Assembly: GCA_030068075.1 (NCBI GenBank) | Contig: CM057826.1 | Location: forward strand, 116,894,746 to 116,958,745 | DNA: 64,000 nucleotides | Direction: 5' to 3' | Origin: Paguma larvata | Taxonomy: Eukaryota > Chordata > Mammalia > Carnivora > Viverridae | Shown: positions 22,801-34,228 of the stretch, piece after piece | Position numbering within the stretch: position 1 is the stretch's first letter | Layout of the letters: each line of letters begins with the position of its first letter | Notes under the pieces: generated by a model | Seen by the model: only the letters and a program-made list of their open reading frames with translations | Databases searched by the model: none | What the model was told of the DNA's origin: nothing | Translations under genes and position numbers: made by a program

Positions 22801-23721
22801 TGCATAAAATCAAAGGGATATCTCAGGTTCCAAGTGTATGTCCTGCCAGCCAACGGCCAAGCGTATTCTGGAGTAAATTGTACCATCAGCTTCTTCTTCA
22901 AGGAGAGGAAACACATAGAAAAGTGATGAAACCGGATCAAGGAGAGGCCAGTTTGCCATTTCTTAGGAAAGCTCTTAGGGCTTTCAAATCCTAAGGAAGC
23001 TGGTCTGTAGTTTTTTGTGTTTGTTTGAGCATGCCTCTTGTTGTTTTGGCGCTTTTAAAATCTAGATTTAACATCAGAACTGCTTTAGTGTTTGGTTTAG
23101 TGTTTAGTGTTTGGAATTTATAAAACATAAAATATATGACATCTTGCGACTTACTTAGAATCTTACTCTAGCCTAAAAGCCAAAGCAAAGGCTCTGACCA
23201 CTCGCTTGGGAACCTCATCCTTTAAGATGAGATGAAATAGAATTCTTTGAAAGCGTGACTCCTGCACTCTCTGCATAAGACCCACATCAAGAAGCCTGGC
23301 CCTTAAGAGAGAGAAGCTTGGTTTGTTCTTGATTCGCCCATCCGCCAAAAGAGGTTGTGGAGGTGACTCTTCTCGTTCTCTCTCTAGTTGTTGTACTTAG
23401 GCTCACCTGCAACTTATTCATCTGAAATGCAAAATGACCTTTTGGCCTCTGGCTTTCAGATCATTGATGTGCAACAGCTGTCCACGGACTGGTCGCTTGA
23501 CCACTTAGAGACCTGATTATTACTCATGACAGAACTAGGTAAAGACTTAGGAAACTGACTTTACCTCTTTTCCTTCAGAGGTGAGCAAAAATGTGGAGTA
23601 AAAAGATTTTCATTGTGAAGTTTGTTGTATAATCTGTCACTCACGTTGTAATCAAGAGGAAACGTGTCCTGAGTACAATAGCTAAGCTTCTGAAAAAGGG
23701 CGAGGAGATGGAAGGATTATT

Positions 23722-23935
23722 AATAACAACTATTTATTGAGCACAGTAGTGTGCCAGATATTGTGCTAAACCCTTTTTGAGATTATCTTGCTGTATCTTC
23801 CCCACAAATCTATAAAGGTCTGTACTATAATCATTTCCGTTTGACAGATGATGACACAGAGGCTGAAAAACTGAGAGACAGAGGGGTTTACCCGAGGTTC
23901 TTCTGCTAGCAAGTTACAGAGCTGTACTGGTTTCT
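23722..23935 (+). mobile_element. MIR SINE
   Basis: 'tatttattgagcacagtag', 'gtgccagatattgtgctaa', 'gacagatgatgacacagagg' and 'tgctagcaagttacagagct' follow the MIR order. Confidence 0.8.
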
Positions 23936-24196
23936 TTCTCTTCCTCCCTCCCTTTCTTTTCTTTCTTTTTCCTTCCTTCCTCTACCTCTTTTTTTCTTTG
24001 TTTTCCCATCTTTTTATTTCAATTACAGTTCATTAAAATCTAGTGGAATATTAGTTTCTCTTTGTTTCTGTAAGTAGAGTCACCACACATCCCAGTTGGC
24101 CTCAGATAGCCCAGCTTAAATCTTGTATCCCAATTATTAATGGTGTTCCCTTTCCATCTCAAAAATGGATTCGACAACAAATTATTTGGTGCCTCT

Positions 24197-24425
24197 GTTT
24201 CCAGGTTTTTCAGTCTTGGTACTATCGACATTTGAGGCTGGAAAGCTCTGTCCTGTGGGGGCTGTCTCGTGCATTCTCAGGTGTTTGGCAGCATCCGTGG
24301 CCTCTGCCCATTAGATGACAGTAGCACTTCTACCCAAGTAACAAAAACCAAAAATGTCTCCAGATGTTGCCAAAAGTCCTCCTGAGAAGCAAAACTGCTC
24401 CCAGTTGAGAATAACTGCTCATAAA
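24197..24425 (-). mobile_element. MER20 hAT-Charlie DNA transposon, antisense
   Basis: Reverse of MER20: 'ggtactatcgacatttgagg', 'gtgggggctgtctcgtgcat', 'ggcagcatccgtggcctctg', 'aaaaatgtctccagatgttg', ending 'gttgagaataactgctc'. An open frame of 183 codons on the minus strand overlaps it by chance. Confidence 0.85.
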
Positions 24426-25301
24426 CTTTAACCACAAAAGGAAAATATAATCTATCTGTTATGGAACGTAGGCTATGAACTGAACCTGCTTCATCAGCGG
24501 CTACCATATACCCTGTATGCAATAAAAGTTTATTTCCTGGGGGTATTATTTGACTGCCCAATTGTAGAGAGGAGCAAAGGCTAAACAAGTAATGAATAAA
24601 TGCCTGGAGGGTTCTAGGGATAAAAACTGGTTTGTTGCAACTCTTACTAGAGAAGACGGAAACCGTGTAACCAGAAAGGGACCCCGAAGCCTCCGGCCTA
24701 TCCATTCTACTAATACTGTGGAGTCCGAGTCTTGACTTCATTGGGTGTTTTGCCTTCGTGATGAACACAAAAGCCAGGGAGACAGCCAGAGAGTGACACC
24801 ATAAGAGTCCTACTGCAACCTTCTTCAATAATAACAGCTAATGATAATCAGCGTTCTATTTTCTCCTACTCTTGTACTGAGAAATGACCACCATTTCTTT
24901 CATACCACCATTTCCATTTATTAGCAATAACAGAATCAATACCAATAGCACCAATTAAAAATGAATCCACATGGCGTGTTTTATCCTTACAGCTGTAATA
25001 ACTAGTAACTAACATGGACTGGAAAGCACTTTGCAAATGTAAAAAGTGCTGTACAGATACATCATAATTATCATCATTCATAAATTAGCCCGATTCTCCT
25101 AGTATTCAAAAGGCACGTAAGGTCAGATACATGGGTTTCAGTGGGGCAAAATGATCACAACCTACAATGTAGCAATGGTTCACATGTGTTGGCAACAAGT
25201 TTTACCCCATGCAATCCTGCAGAGCTGAAGTTACACACCCTTCAAAATATGGGAGAATGAAGCTAAAAGCAGACAAACAGGCTTTTTTTTTTTTTTTGAG
25301 A

Positions 25302-25307
25302 TTTAAT
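25302..25307 (-). terminator. Candidate main poly(A) signal ATTAAA
   Basis: ATTAAA on the minus strand, about 2.0 kb after the stop codon and close to the expected 3'UTR length. A run of 15 A follows within four bases on the same strand, so an alternative is that this is simply an A-rich retroposon tail. AATAAA at 24917-24922 is the rival distal signal. Confidence 0.35.
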
Positions 25308-26166
25308 GTTTTTGTTTTAATAACAGACTCCTACCTCTTTTATGATAACGTTTAAAAGATGTGATCAAACTTCTAAATTGTACATTTTAACAAAATTAAA
25401 GTTTCTTATTTAAGGTGACAGTAAATTTTATTCTTCGCTCTGAGCTGATATTCCGGACGTCGTTATCATTTCAAAGCATCCTGTGACTTCGGAGAGGTCA
25501 GATTGGTAAGTTTTGTGCTTGCATACCCTCAAGGAATAACTACAGTATTCATTCCAGAATTGTTACTAGAAAAAAACAGCTCTATCTATTCCCTTGCCAG
25601 CAGGAGTCTTGGCAAGAGATAGCTCCTGGCTGACCATAAATAAAATTCCTTGAATCACCAGTGTCTTGATTTAAGAAAGAAATTTTACTGTGTCTTTCAT
25701 ACACAAAAGCTGATTAACAATGGTTAAAAAAACACTACTCCACTTCTTCACAGGTGTACAAAAGGAAATATAATGGAATTACATTCAACAATAAAGCTTA
25801 AAGTTCACTCTAGGTAATAGTTGCATTAACATTCACATACACAAGCACAGAGTAAGTATATTTCAGGAGTCTTATAATAGCATACAGCATACATAGGGGA
25901 GATTGGTTTCAGGTAACATCATAGGTGTCAGCAAGATTAGCAATTCAGAGTGTCCTAAAAAAGGAAAACTAAACCAAAGAGAAGGTGTGGGCTGGCACAC
26001 CGACACAAATCACAGAATTCGAGGATTGGAAAGTCGGCTCACTGTGTGTATGAGAAAACAATCACTTTTCATCAATTTCGGGGTCTTGATATAGTTGGCT
26101 AGAGAAGGCTGTGTATTCAAAGTGCACGGAATTGTTTCTTACAAAAGAGAGAGAGAGAAAGATCCT

Positions 26167-26172
26167 TTTATT
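26167..26172 (-). terminator. Candidate early poly(A) signal AATAAA
   Basis: AATAAA on the minus strand about 1.15 kb after the PCDHA stop codon. It may be used for a short 3'UTR form. No direct evidence of use can be read from sequence. Confidence 0.25.
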
Positions 26173-27315
26173 TAGTAATTAATACATGCAAGAGGCAGCC
26201 CCAGAGTGACCTGAAAGAGTAAAGCTGTGATTGGCAGGTGGCCAGTATAATACAGATGTTTCAGGCAATTCTCTTAAAGCACTTCTGTAGCAGCAACGCT
26301 CATTGAAATGGCTGTAGACTGGATTCTCTTGTGAGGCGTTGAGGGGGACTCATCATATTTCTCTTTAAAGATTTATAGTCATAGATTTTCTCTTTTTTAA
26401 ATAAATCTATCAAACAACAAACAGCATCAAGTGAGGTGTTGGGGTTTTCTTTTGCTTCCGCTTTTGCATATGTGTTGGAAAAGGACCTTGCCTTTTCATA
26501 AACATTGTGTGCAAAAGAATTTTTTAATAAAGTGAGCACAAGGACGCACAGCGAACACAGCAGATCTGCTTCCGGTGCCCTGGTTGGCCCCGTTCAACAC
26601 TGAACTGTTGGCTTGGAGGTGTCATGCGGGTTTCAGGGATAGTGACACCACAGCCAACGGACTTGAAGATGCCAAAGCCTTGTCAGCGGGGGCGGTTTTG
26701 TCTGCGAGAGGTGGCCACAGCCTCTTGGATTGTAAGATTTAGAAAGTCTGGTCCCTTTTAGTCTCACATCCCCCCTGGATTGGCAACTCCCCCTGTTTCT
26801 TTGCCTTTGTTTCCCAGCCCTCCTTGCACCAGCTAGTCTCATCTGGTCCATCCCAGCCAACGTCTGGCACTCACGCACCGCCTCCCCCCCCCCATGACCA
26901 CACAAGCCCAGTGGCCACAGACACCCACGCTGCTCAATCTCAAAACCTTTGAACCTGCCCTGCAAGTGTCATCAAGACAGGATCCCCGGAGCACAGGGCA
27001 GAGAGTCCAACCTCTCACTGGCGGGGCTGGGAAGCCTCTCCTTTGCGGCGGAGGAGAAAGGAAACTTGGGTCTGCTTTTTAGGTTCTGAAAACAAGCCAG
27101 AGTGGAGAGAAAGAGTTAACACCAGACTTAGTAAAGCTTTTAAGACAAAACCTGTTAAATGTGATCTATACAGACACAGGGAACTTTCTGCAGATTTCTG
27201 AGGTCTATGAGAGAGGGCTCATGGAGACAGGAGAAAGGAGTGGGGAGTTGCTACATGGGAGAGATTTGCCATTATTACAAAAACTGGCTAAGTGGCTTGT
27301 TTCCATGAGACGACC

Positions 27316-27626
27316 TCACTGGTCACTGTTGTCGGTCGTGCTGTTCCCTTTCTCTTTTTTTTCCTGGGTCTTGTTACCCTTCTTCTTTTTCTTCTTTTTC
27401 TTGGTCTCCTCCTTTTTGCCGAAGGTTATGAAGTCACTTTTGTCAATTTGGCTGTTAGCAGGCTCCTGCCGGATGGAGATGATTGCAGGAGATCCTGGGA
27501 TAATGAATTTGTCTGGCAACTCACCGGGACCAGATTGTTTGGGGTTGCCTGGTCCGTATTTAAAGGTCCAGCTGTTGCTGTTGACACCAGCACCGACTGG
27601 AGGGGATACTTCTCCTGCCTCTGGTT
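27316..27626 (-). CDS. PCDHA: Protocadherin alpha constant exon 3 (CP3), coding part with stop
   Basis: Terminal shared exon. The acceptor TTTGTCTTTCAG precedes 27626. The first two bases complete a Glu codon, and 102 further codons lead to TGA at 27318-27316. Recognisable blocks in order are [70 protein letters not shown], eight consecutive lysines, and the C-terminus [11 protein letters not shown]. Together CP1, CP2 and CP3 give a 152-residue constant tail. Known roles of the alpha tail include binding FAK/PYK2-type kinases and signalling from the membrane. The basic tract could interact with acidic lipids (inference). A strong internal donor (CCG|GTGAGTT, GT at 27524-27523) lies inside the exon and could produce the shorter tail type. 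Only weakly coding frames overlap it on the plus strand. Confidence 0.98.
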
Positions 27627-27954
27627 CTGAAAGACAAAACATCACAAGTCAGTCAGAGCCAACACACGCCTTCCAGGCCACACTACTGGGTAGAAGACAG
27701 GGGAGGCTGCACAGACGAGCCTGCCTCCCCACGCCAAGTCATGGGTTATTTCTTCGAGCCTGAGAGCAAGGTCAGTGTTCGGAAACCATCAGGAGGACAG
27801 ATTTTCCCACCAGAGGGTCTGGAAGTCTAATTTTCTAGGGACATATTTTTGGCTCTTTGTGAACCATTTCCTAAAGAATATGGTTGTGATTGTTTTGCCC
27901 GGGAATGGGATGGGAAATGTACTGGATTCAACGAGAACAGGCAATAAAAAGAAC

Positions 27955-28227
27955 TAGGAATAAATTTAATCAAAGAGGTGAAAGACCTGTACTCTAAACA
28001 CTGTTTATGGAAAAAATTGAAGAAATGACACAAATCAATGGGAAGAGACTCTGTGCTCATGGGTTGGAAGAATTAATATTGTTACAGAGTCAACACGATC
28101 CTTACAAAATTCCAATGGTATTTTTCACAGAAATAGAAAATCTTAAAATTTGTACAGAACCACAAAAGACCCTAAATAGCCAAAGCGATCTTGAGAAAGA
28201 AGAACAAAGCTGGAGGCATCATGCTTG
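27955..28227 (+). mobile_element. LINE-1 ORF2 fragment
   Basis: 'aggtgaaagacctgtactc', 'gggaagagactctgtgctca' and 'ggaaccacaaaagac..' -like text (28160 area) align by eye with the younger L1 at 43400-43620. The frame is broken. It is cut at 28227 by a SINE fragment. Confidence 0.8.
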
Positions 28228-28344
28228 GCATGCACAAGCAGGGGAAGGCAGAGAGAGGGAGAGAGAATCCCACTGTCAGTGCAGAGCCCAATGCAGGGCT
28301 TGAATTCACAAACCCTGAGACTATGACCTAAGCTGAGATCAAGA
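28228..28344 (-). mobile_element. CanSINE fragment copied from 29485-29601
   Basis: 117 bp identical, except one base, to part of the SINE at 29448-29638, same orientation, no gaps. It lacks both SINE ends and has no target-site duplication. Confidence 0.92.
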
Positions 28345-28649
28345 AGAAGGAAGAGAATTCTTATCTTGACAAAGATACTTTTCAGGCAGGACTTTTATCA
28401 CCTGCCCCAGCAAGGACACAATGAAGCCAAAGAGAAACCACCACGATCTCAGACTCTTGTTCTTTTCCAAAGAACTTTGATCAAAACGACCCTCCCCAAT
28501 TTCCTCCTAAAACCTATTAAGAGGTGACCTTTCCATTGTCTCTTCGGACTTGCCTGTGGTTTACCATAATTCGTTTGTCCAAATCGTATTCCTCTGCTAT
28601 TCCCCAATACACTCATCTTGCTGGTAAAATAACTGGTGATTTTATTTAG

Positions 28650-29017
28650 GTTTGACAATATATACAATGGAATATTATTCAGCCATAAAAAGAACGAAAT
28701 CTTGCTGTTTGCAACAACATGGATGAACTTTCAGGGCATTATTCTAAGCAAAATAAGTCAGAAAGAGAAAGACAAATGATGTATGATCTCACTTATATGT
28801 GGAATCTAAAAAACAACAGTAACAAAACCAAAAACAGAAAGCCAAGCTCACAGATACAGAGAACAGATTAGTGGTAGACAGAGGCAGGAAGGGGACAGGT
28901 GTGTGTGAAATGGGTGAAGGTAGTCAAAAGGTACAAACTTCTAGTTATAAATAAATAAGGGATATAACATACAGCATGGTGAGATTGTTTCTGGGGTTTG
29001 TTTATTTCTTCGTTTTT
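28650..29017 (+). mobile_element. LINE-1 3' region, part 1
   Basis: 'acaatggaatattattcagcc', 'caacaacatggatgaacttt' and 'gtatgatctcacttatatgtg' are hallmark L1 3' blocks. Interrupted by three SINEs and resumed at 29639. Confidence 0.85.
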
Positions 29018-29258
29018 ATTTATTTTTTTATTTTTATTTATTTATTTTTTTAAACATTTATTTATTTTTGAGAGACATAGAGACAGAGTATGAGCAGAGG
29101 AAGGGCAGAGAGAGAGGGAGACACAGAATCTGAAGAAGCAGGCTCCAGGCTCTGAGCTGTCAGCACAGAGCCCGACGCGGGGCTCGAACTCACAGACCGC
29201 GAGATCATGACCTGAGCCGAAGCCGGCCGCTTAACCGACTGAGCCACCCAGGCGCCCC
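29018..29258 (-). mobile_element. Young felid CanSINE with perfect target-site duplication
   Basis: Antisense, near-consensus copy. The 15-bp repeat TATTTCTTCGTTTTT is perfect at 29003-29017 and 29259-29273. Confidence 0.96.
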
Positions 29259-29324
29259 TATTTCTTCGTTTTTAAAAAAAGCCTCTCTTTTCTTATATTT
29301 TTAAATTTTCTTTTCTTTCTTTTA

Positions 29325-29433
29325 TTCTGTGCTGACAGCGCAGAGCCTGATGTGGGGCTCAAACTCACAAACCATGAGATGATGACCTGAGCCAGAGTTG
29401 GACGCTTAACTGACTGAGCCACCCAGGCGCCCC
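29325..29433 (-). mobile_element. CanSINE head fragment
   Basis: Only the tRNA-related half remains, from 'ctgtgctgacagcgcagagcc' to 'gccacccaggcgcccc'. Confidence 0.88.
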
Positions 29434-29447
29434 AATTGTTTTCTTTT

Positions 29448-29638
29448 TTTAAGCTTATTTATTTCTTTATTTTGAGAGAGATAAGCATGCACAAGCAGGG
29501 GAAGGCAGAGAGAGGGAGAGAGAATCCCACTGTCAGTGCAGAGCCCAATGCAGGCCTTGAATTCACAAACCCTGAGACTATGACCTAAGCTGAGATCAAG
29601 AGTCAGACTCTTAACCAACTGAGCCACTGAAGCACCCC
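29448..29638 (-). mobile_element. CanSINE
   Basis: Antisense full-length copy; its middle 117 bp is the likely donor of the 28228-28344 fragment. Confidence 0.9.
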
Positions 29639-29865
29639 GGTGATGATACTGCGTATTTGAAAGCTGCCAAGAGAGATCTGTAAGTTCTCGTCACACACAC
29701 ACACCCCTCCGTCCCACGCACGATTCTTTTGTAACTGTATGGTGACAGATGTCAATTAGATTTAATGTGGTGATCATTTTATAATGTGCATAAATATCAA
29801 ATCATTATATTGTATTCCTGAAATTAATATAACGTTATATGTCTATATCTCGGTGAGAAGAAAAA
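29639..29865 (+). mobile_element. LINE-1 3' end, part 2
   Basis: 'tatttgaaagctgccaagag', 'ttgtaactgtatggtgacag', 'gtattcctgaaattaatat' and an A-run end the L1. Confidence 0.8.
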
Positions 29866-30341
29866 AAAAATATTATTAAAGAGAATCTTCTTCATAAAAA
29901 GAAACAAAAAACCAAAAGACCTGAGGTTGTAAGAGCTATTGTAAACAAGACATTCCCTGGAAGATTAGTGCTGTTAACTTTTTGTAAGCCTTTCTACAAT
30001 GAAAGCAGCCCTGGGCATTTGTTATTGTGATCACGAATTGAAATACTTGAATCTCATTTGCTGTCAGGTACTACTACTGTAATACACTACTGTTTTCTCA
30101 AACCAGTTCTAAGGACCTCTGGGGTCTCCTGAGTTCTCTGTTAGAATTTTATAAATGGAGGTTTCAACACTGGTGGTAACATAAGAGGCAGCTGACATAA
30201 GCAGATTCTATGGTACGTGGACAATGCCCCTCTCCCCCCAATTAGGAACTGCCAAGGGATTTCAGAACTCTTGTGTGCAATTATACTCAAAATACTTTAA
30301 TTGTCTTCAGGTAAGGGGGGGGGAACCTAAACTAGAGGTAC

Positions 30342-30480
30342 ATGATGCAGTTTCAGATGGAAGAAGGACAAGGTTGAGGGGGGAGGCCAGGGGAGGGAGG
30401 CTGGGGGAGGGAGGAGGAGGGAGGAGGAGGGGGAGAAGCAGCAGCAGCAGCTGCGGCAGAAGCAGCAGCAAATTAGTGTG
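30342..30480 (+). repeat. Polypurine GGGAGG tract followed by CAG repeats
   Basis: About 90 bp of nearly pure G/A (30360-30435) then (CAG/GCA)n-like repeats to 30470. In the PCDHA pre-mRNA (minus) it is a polypyrimidine stretch preceded by CTG repeats. Confidence 0.9.
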
Positions 30481-30729
30481 TGAATTAGAGAAAACTTTGG
30501 CTACAAATGTATTTTGACACCTACTCTGTCCAAAATTCCAATTCCAAGATTAGTGGAATCAATTATTTGATCCTAATTGTATCACAAGAACCTTGATGGG
30601 GGGGGGCGGTGAAGCAGAGAAGAGATGGAAAAACGTGTGGGTAGAGAGGGATGCTACCCGGTACAGAAGAAAGGAATCCTGTTGCAAATATGGTCCCATT
30701 CGGGTAAAGCCCTGGGAGCCAACCTTACT

Positions 30730-31010
30730 TTCCAAAGCCAGCCCCTCCCTCAGTGTGCTCAGAGTCTAATGGAGACAGACACTCAAGCAATTATAAGGCA
30801 ATTGGATAAACGCAACGACCAAGGTACATGAGAAGTGTTATGGGATTCCAGAGGAGAAAGTTATTAATTATACTTGAGAAAGTCCAAGCAGATTCCAGAG
30901 GAGAGATGAAATTTACACTGGGTATGGGGAAAATTATTAAGTACCCACAGGGGTTTTCAATGCAAGACTTTCCCAAGAGTCTAGCTGGAAGACACATGAT
31001 AAAGGATATC
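30730..31010 (-). mobile_element. Probable L2 fragment, antisense
   Basis: 'gtctaatggagacagacactc', 'ggagagatgaaatttacact' resemble reversed L2. Diverged. Confidence 0.45.
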
Positions 31011-31399
31011 GATGACTTCTAGAGGGGTAGAGGTCAGAGCTGGAGAGGAAGAGTAATAGTCTTTCTGTGTAAAATAATCCCAGCGGCCACGACACTGAAA
31101 CCCTTTGACATCAGAGCAGCGTGCATGTATCTGACACTGCTTCTTGGGTAGAATCCTGAAAAGTTCTGCCAGATAAACCATTTACATCTGATTGCAGTTT
31201 CCGATTCTCTACGTCTGCCATTTCCATCTCCTCTCATTTGGCATCCTCAGGCACGACTTCCCTGACGCTGCTCGTGTCAAGCCCACTAATCACATTATTG
31301 CCAAAGCCACTGGTCACGTTTTAGTCTGCACTGTAGTGAACCTCTCGGCGGCATCTGTCCGCCCCTCCGGGAAACACTTGTTTTTTTAGGAGTTCCTTG

Positions 31400-31962
31400 T
31401 CAGACCGTTCTCCTGAGTTTCTCTTATGGCCCTAGACCTTCTTCTTTATCTTCTGTCCTTTCACAGTCTCCGCCATGTTCATGGGTATATATACTGTCCA
31501 AATACGCTGATGAAATACAGATTTATATTTAGAGCCCGTATCTCTCTGTGCTCCGATCTCATGTCTCCAGATGCCCATCCTCTATCTATTCTTGAAAGTC
31601 TCATGGGACGTCTCAAGCGGAAAGAACTCTTGGTTCCTCTCATCTATTCCTTTCTAAATCTCTCCAGTCTCAGTAAATGGCATTCCACTCACCTTATTGC
31701 TCAAGCCAGAAACTTCAGAGCCATTCTCCATTATTTTTTTTTCTATTCTCCATTCTCCACTTATCATATATCAAGACCTGTCATTCCTAACTCCTAAATA
31801 TACCTTGACTTTGTCCTCTTCTCCCCATATGAACTGTCACTACCTTTTCCTCAGGGCACCATTACCTTGAATGTGAAGGACAGCCATAGGCTCTTCCTTG
31901 TCCAGCCTGCTTTAGCTTTGGCTTCCCTCTAGCCCTCCACCCAGGAGCCAGAGTCATCTTTT
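31400..31962 (+). mobile_element. Probable L2, sense, 5' part
   Basis: CT-rich text with 'aagccagaaacttcagagcc' and 'atcaagacctgtcattccta', matching the internal L2 3' region; continues after a SINE at 32200. Confidence 0.5.
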
Positions 31963-32187
31963 TTTTTTTCAAAATTTCTTTTTATTTTATTTTATTTTAT
32001 TTTATTTTTGAGAGACACAGAGACAGAGAGTGAGCAAGGGAAGGGCAGAGAGAGGGAGATACAGAAGCAGGCTCCAGGCTCCGAGCCATCAGCACAGAGC
32101 CCGACGCGGGGCTCGAACTCACAGACCGTGAGATCATGACCCGAGCTGAAGTCGGCTGCTTAGCCAACTGAGCCACCCAGGCACCCC
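31963..32187 (-). mobile_element. Young felid CanSINE with target-site duplication
   Basis: Antisense copy with a (TTTTA)n tail. Direct repeat AGAGTCATCTTT at 31950-31961 and 32188-32199. Confidence 0.95.
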
Positions 32188-32199
32188 AGAGTCATCTTT

Positions 32200-32785
32200 A
32201 TTCCTTAAGTTTTTCTCCCTTTTCTAAAACCTGAAGTATAGCATACACACAGTAAAATCCTTTAAAAATAGAAACCAGATTACATCACTCCTCTGCCTAA
32301 AATTATTCAGAGGCTTTCTACTGCCTTCACAAAAAAAATAAAATAAAATCAAAATCAAACTCCCTAACATGATATATAAGGCCCTTCAATAATCTGGTAT
32401 TTTTTTATTCTCCAATCTCATGTCCAAGACTCCCTCTTACCGCTATCCTCTGGCCACACAGGCCTTCTTTCAGGTCCTCAGACACCTCTTGGGATTGTTT
32501 CTGCCTCAAGGCCTGTATGCACACAGTTTCCTTTTGCCGAGAATGATCTCCCCTCCATGCACTGCAGGACTCCTCATTCTTCAAGTCTGTGCTCAAATGT
32601 AAACCCTCTCGCTGAGATTCTCTGACCCTCCCCGCCAAGCAGCAACCCTCTTCACCTCCATCTGTCACTGTAACACCCACAGAGGCAGAAAAGATACCTG
32701 TTTCATTCACCACTACCTAAGCAGCGTCTAGCACAACTGCTGGCCCATAACAGGTGTTTACATAAAAACTTGCTGGGCCGGTAGG
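32200..32785 (+). mobile_element. L2 LINE 3' end, sense
   Basis: 'cagattacatcactcctctgc', 'aaatcaaactccctaacatg', 'ctcttgggattgtttctgcct', 'ttcaagtctgtgctcaaatgt' and the tail 'cataacaggtgttta'. Confidence 0.75.
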
Positions 32786-32789
32786 AGAG

Positions 32790-34030
32790 GCAGCAACCCC
32801 TCCGGCAGATCCCACAGCCCTGCACTGACCGCACTCACTGCCGCTGGTCCCTAAAGACAGCGAAGCGATGCGTGTAAAGTGCCAAGCCTGATCGCCAGCA
32901 CAATGTAAGAGCCCAATAAACTGAGCCACATATGGGCAACTATATATGGCACAGCTCTTGGGGCTCCGAAGGCAGGTTAAGAATATATTGCAAATTTAGC
33001 ACAAGTAGCAGCAGGCAGCAGGGAAACGAAGCAAGGAACTTTCGTCTCTCCCCCGAATCCCTTTGCCTACAGCATGCTTCCCCTGGCAGAGCGGACTCGA
33101 CAGCTCTGTGGACATGGGGCCGCGGATGCTTTTTCTCTGAGACTAAAACTAATTTCTTTGAGCCATCGGAGATAAATCTGCAACTGAGCTGAGCCAGAAT
33201 CTGCCTGTTTACCTTTAAACTACAGGTCCTGTCCTTGAGAGCCAGAGAAAAAAGCAAGGCAGGTATTTAAAAGCCCAAGATTTGGCGTCTAGGAGAACTG
33301 GGGCGTCAATACCACTCCAGGGGCCTCTCACGTGGCCCAGGATGGAAATTTTTTCCAACCACAGCCAGGACTCTGCATGAGGCCTCGGGACTGTCATCTG
33401 GAGATGCAAAGCTCAGAGATGTCTTTATCTTGCAGAATTAAACGACATTAGTGACTATGTCTGTTGGACGGGGGAGCCCCTCACAGCAGGACGGCTAGGA
33501 GTTAAAGAGCTTCTTGTACGGGTCACTGAGCTTTTGCAGGGAGTCTTGGTCTGACTCAGCCTTAACTCCAAGAAGCAATCGGAGATCCATTCCAGCGCAC
33601 CTTCCTCATAGCCAGCTTCTGCAGAGCAGAACGAAATCTGGTTCCTCGAGTCCCTCGCAGACCATCATGACTAACCTGTTCTGGCTGATGCGTAAGCAAA
33701 CATCTCTGAGGGCTCATTCAGGTGAAATAAGAGCTTCAGAATCTGACAAATGACATTTGCTGACCTCCTAATCTTGAGTCCCTTTTGACCAAGAGCACTC
33801 AAGACCCTTGGCCATATTCACCTATAAACTGCTGTGACTTTGGGGGCAGAATCAAGGAGACACTCTCCTTTAAAGAAGATGAGAAAGGAAGAGACGCCAG
33901 GGCTAGTACCAGCAGACAGTCAGTCAAGGAATGTTTCCTCTTTTCCTCTTCCCCCTCCTGTGACTTTCCACAAGTCCCTCCCCTCTGGTCCCAGGGAACC
34001 TAGTTCACTGGCAAGGACGAGACTGACATG
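32790..34030. other. Unique intronic stretch
   Basis: No recognised repeat and no credible exon. Possible intronic regulatory sequence of PCDHA. Confidence 0.4.
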
Positions 34031-34033
34031 AAG

Positions 34034-34228
34034 ATGCCTGGGTGGCTCAGTCGGTTAAGTTTCAGACTCCCAATTTTGGCTCAGGTCATGATCTCACAGT
34101 TCAAGCACAGCATCGGGCACTGCACTGACAATGAGAAGCCTGCTTGGGATTCTCTCTCTGCTTGCCCTCCAACCCCCAGCATCTCTCTCGCTCTCGAAAT
34201 AAATAAAAAATAAATTAATAAACTTTAA
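34034..34228 (+). mobile_element. CanSINE
   Basis: Sense copy with head 'gatgcctgggtggctcag', a deletion near the middle and an AT-rich tail. Confidence 0.85.

Larger units (their letters stand above)
25290..27315 (-). other. PCDHA: Probable PCDHA 3' untranslated region
   Basis: Sequence directly downstream of the CP3 stop on the minus strand, mostly free of carnivore SINEs and with no open frame of note. The end is not certain. Minus-strand polyadenylation hexamers occur at 26167-26172 (AATAAA), 25427-25432 (AATAAA), 25302-25307 (ATTAAA, followed almost at once by a genomic A-run) and 24917-24922 (AATAAA). The family 3'UTR is, from memory, a little over 2 kb, which favours the 25302 or 24917 signals. 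The boundary given is the 25302 option. Confidence 0.5.

Noticed and set aside
24277..24828. 183-codon open frame on the minus strand
   Set aside because: Over a fourth of it is MER20 transposon sequence and the rest shows no known domain; treated as chance.
27161..27763. 200-codon open frame on the plus strand across CP3
   Set aside because: It lies antisense to the PCDHA coding exon; its composition mirrors the exon (poly-Phe opposite the Lys run) and it has no family resemblance.
29062..29247. Recurring peptide beginning MAQSVKRP in many places (also 42849, 62441, 15545 and others)
   Set aside because: It is a frame that every felid CanSINE copy carries, not a conserved protein.
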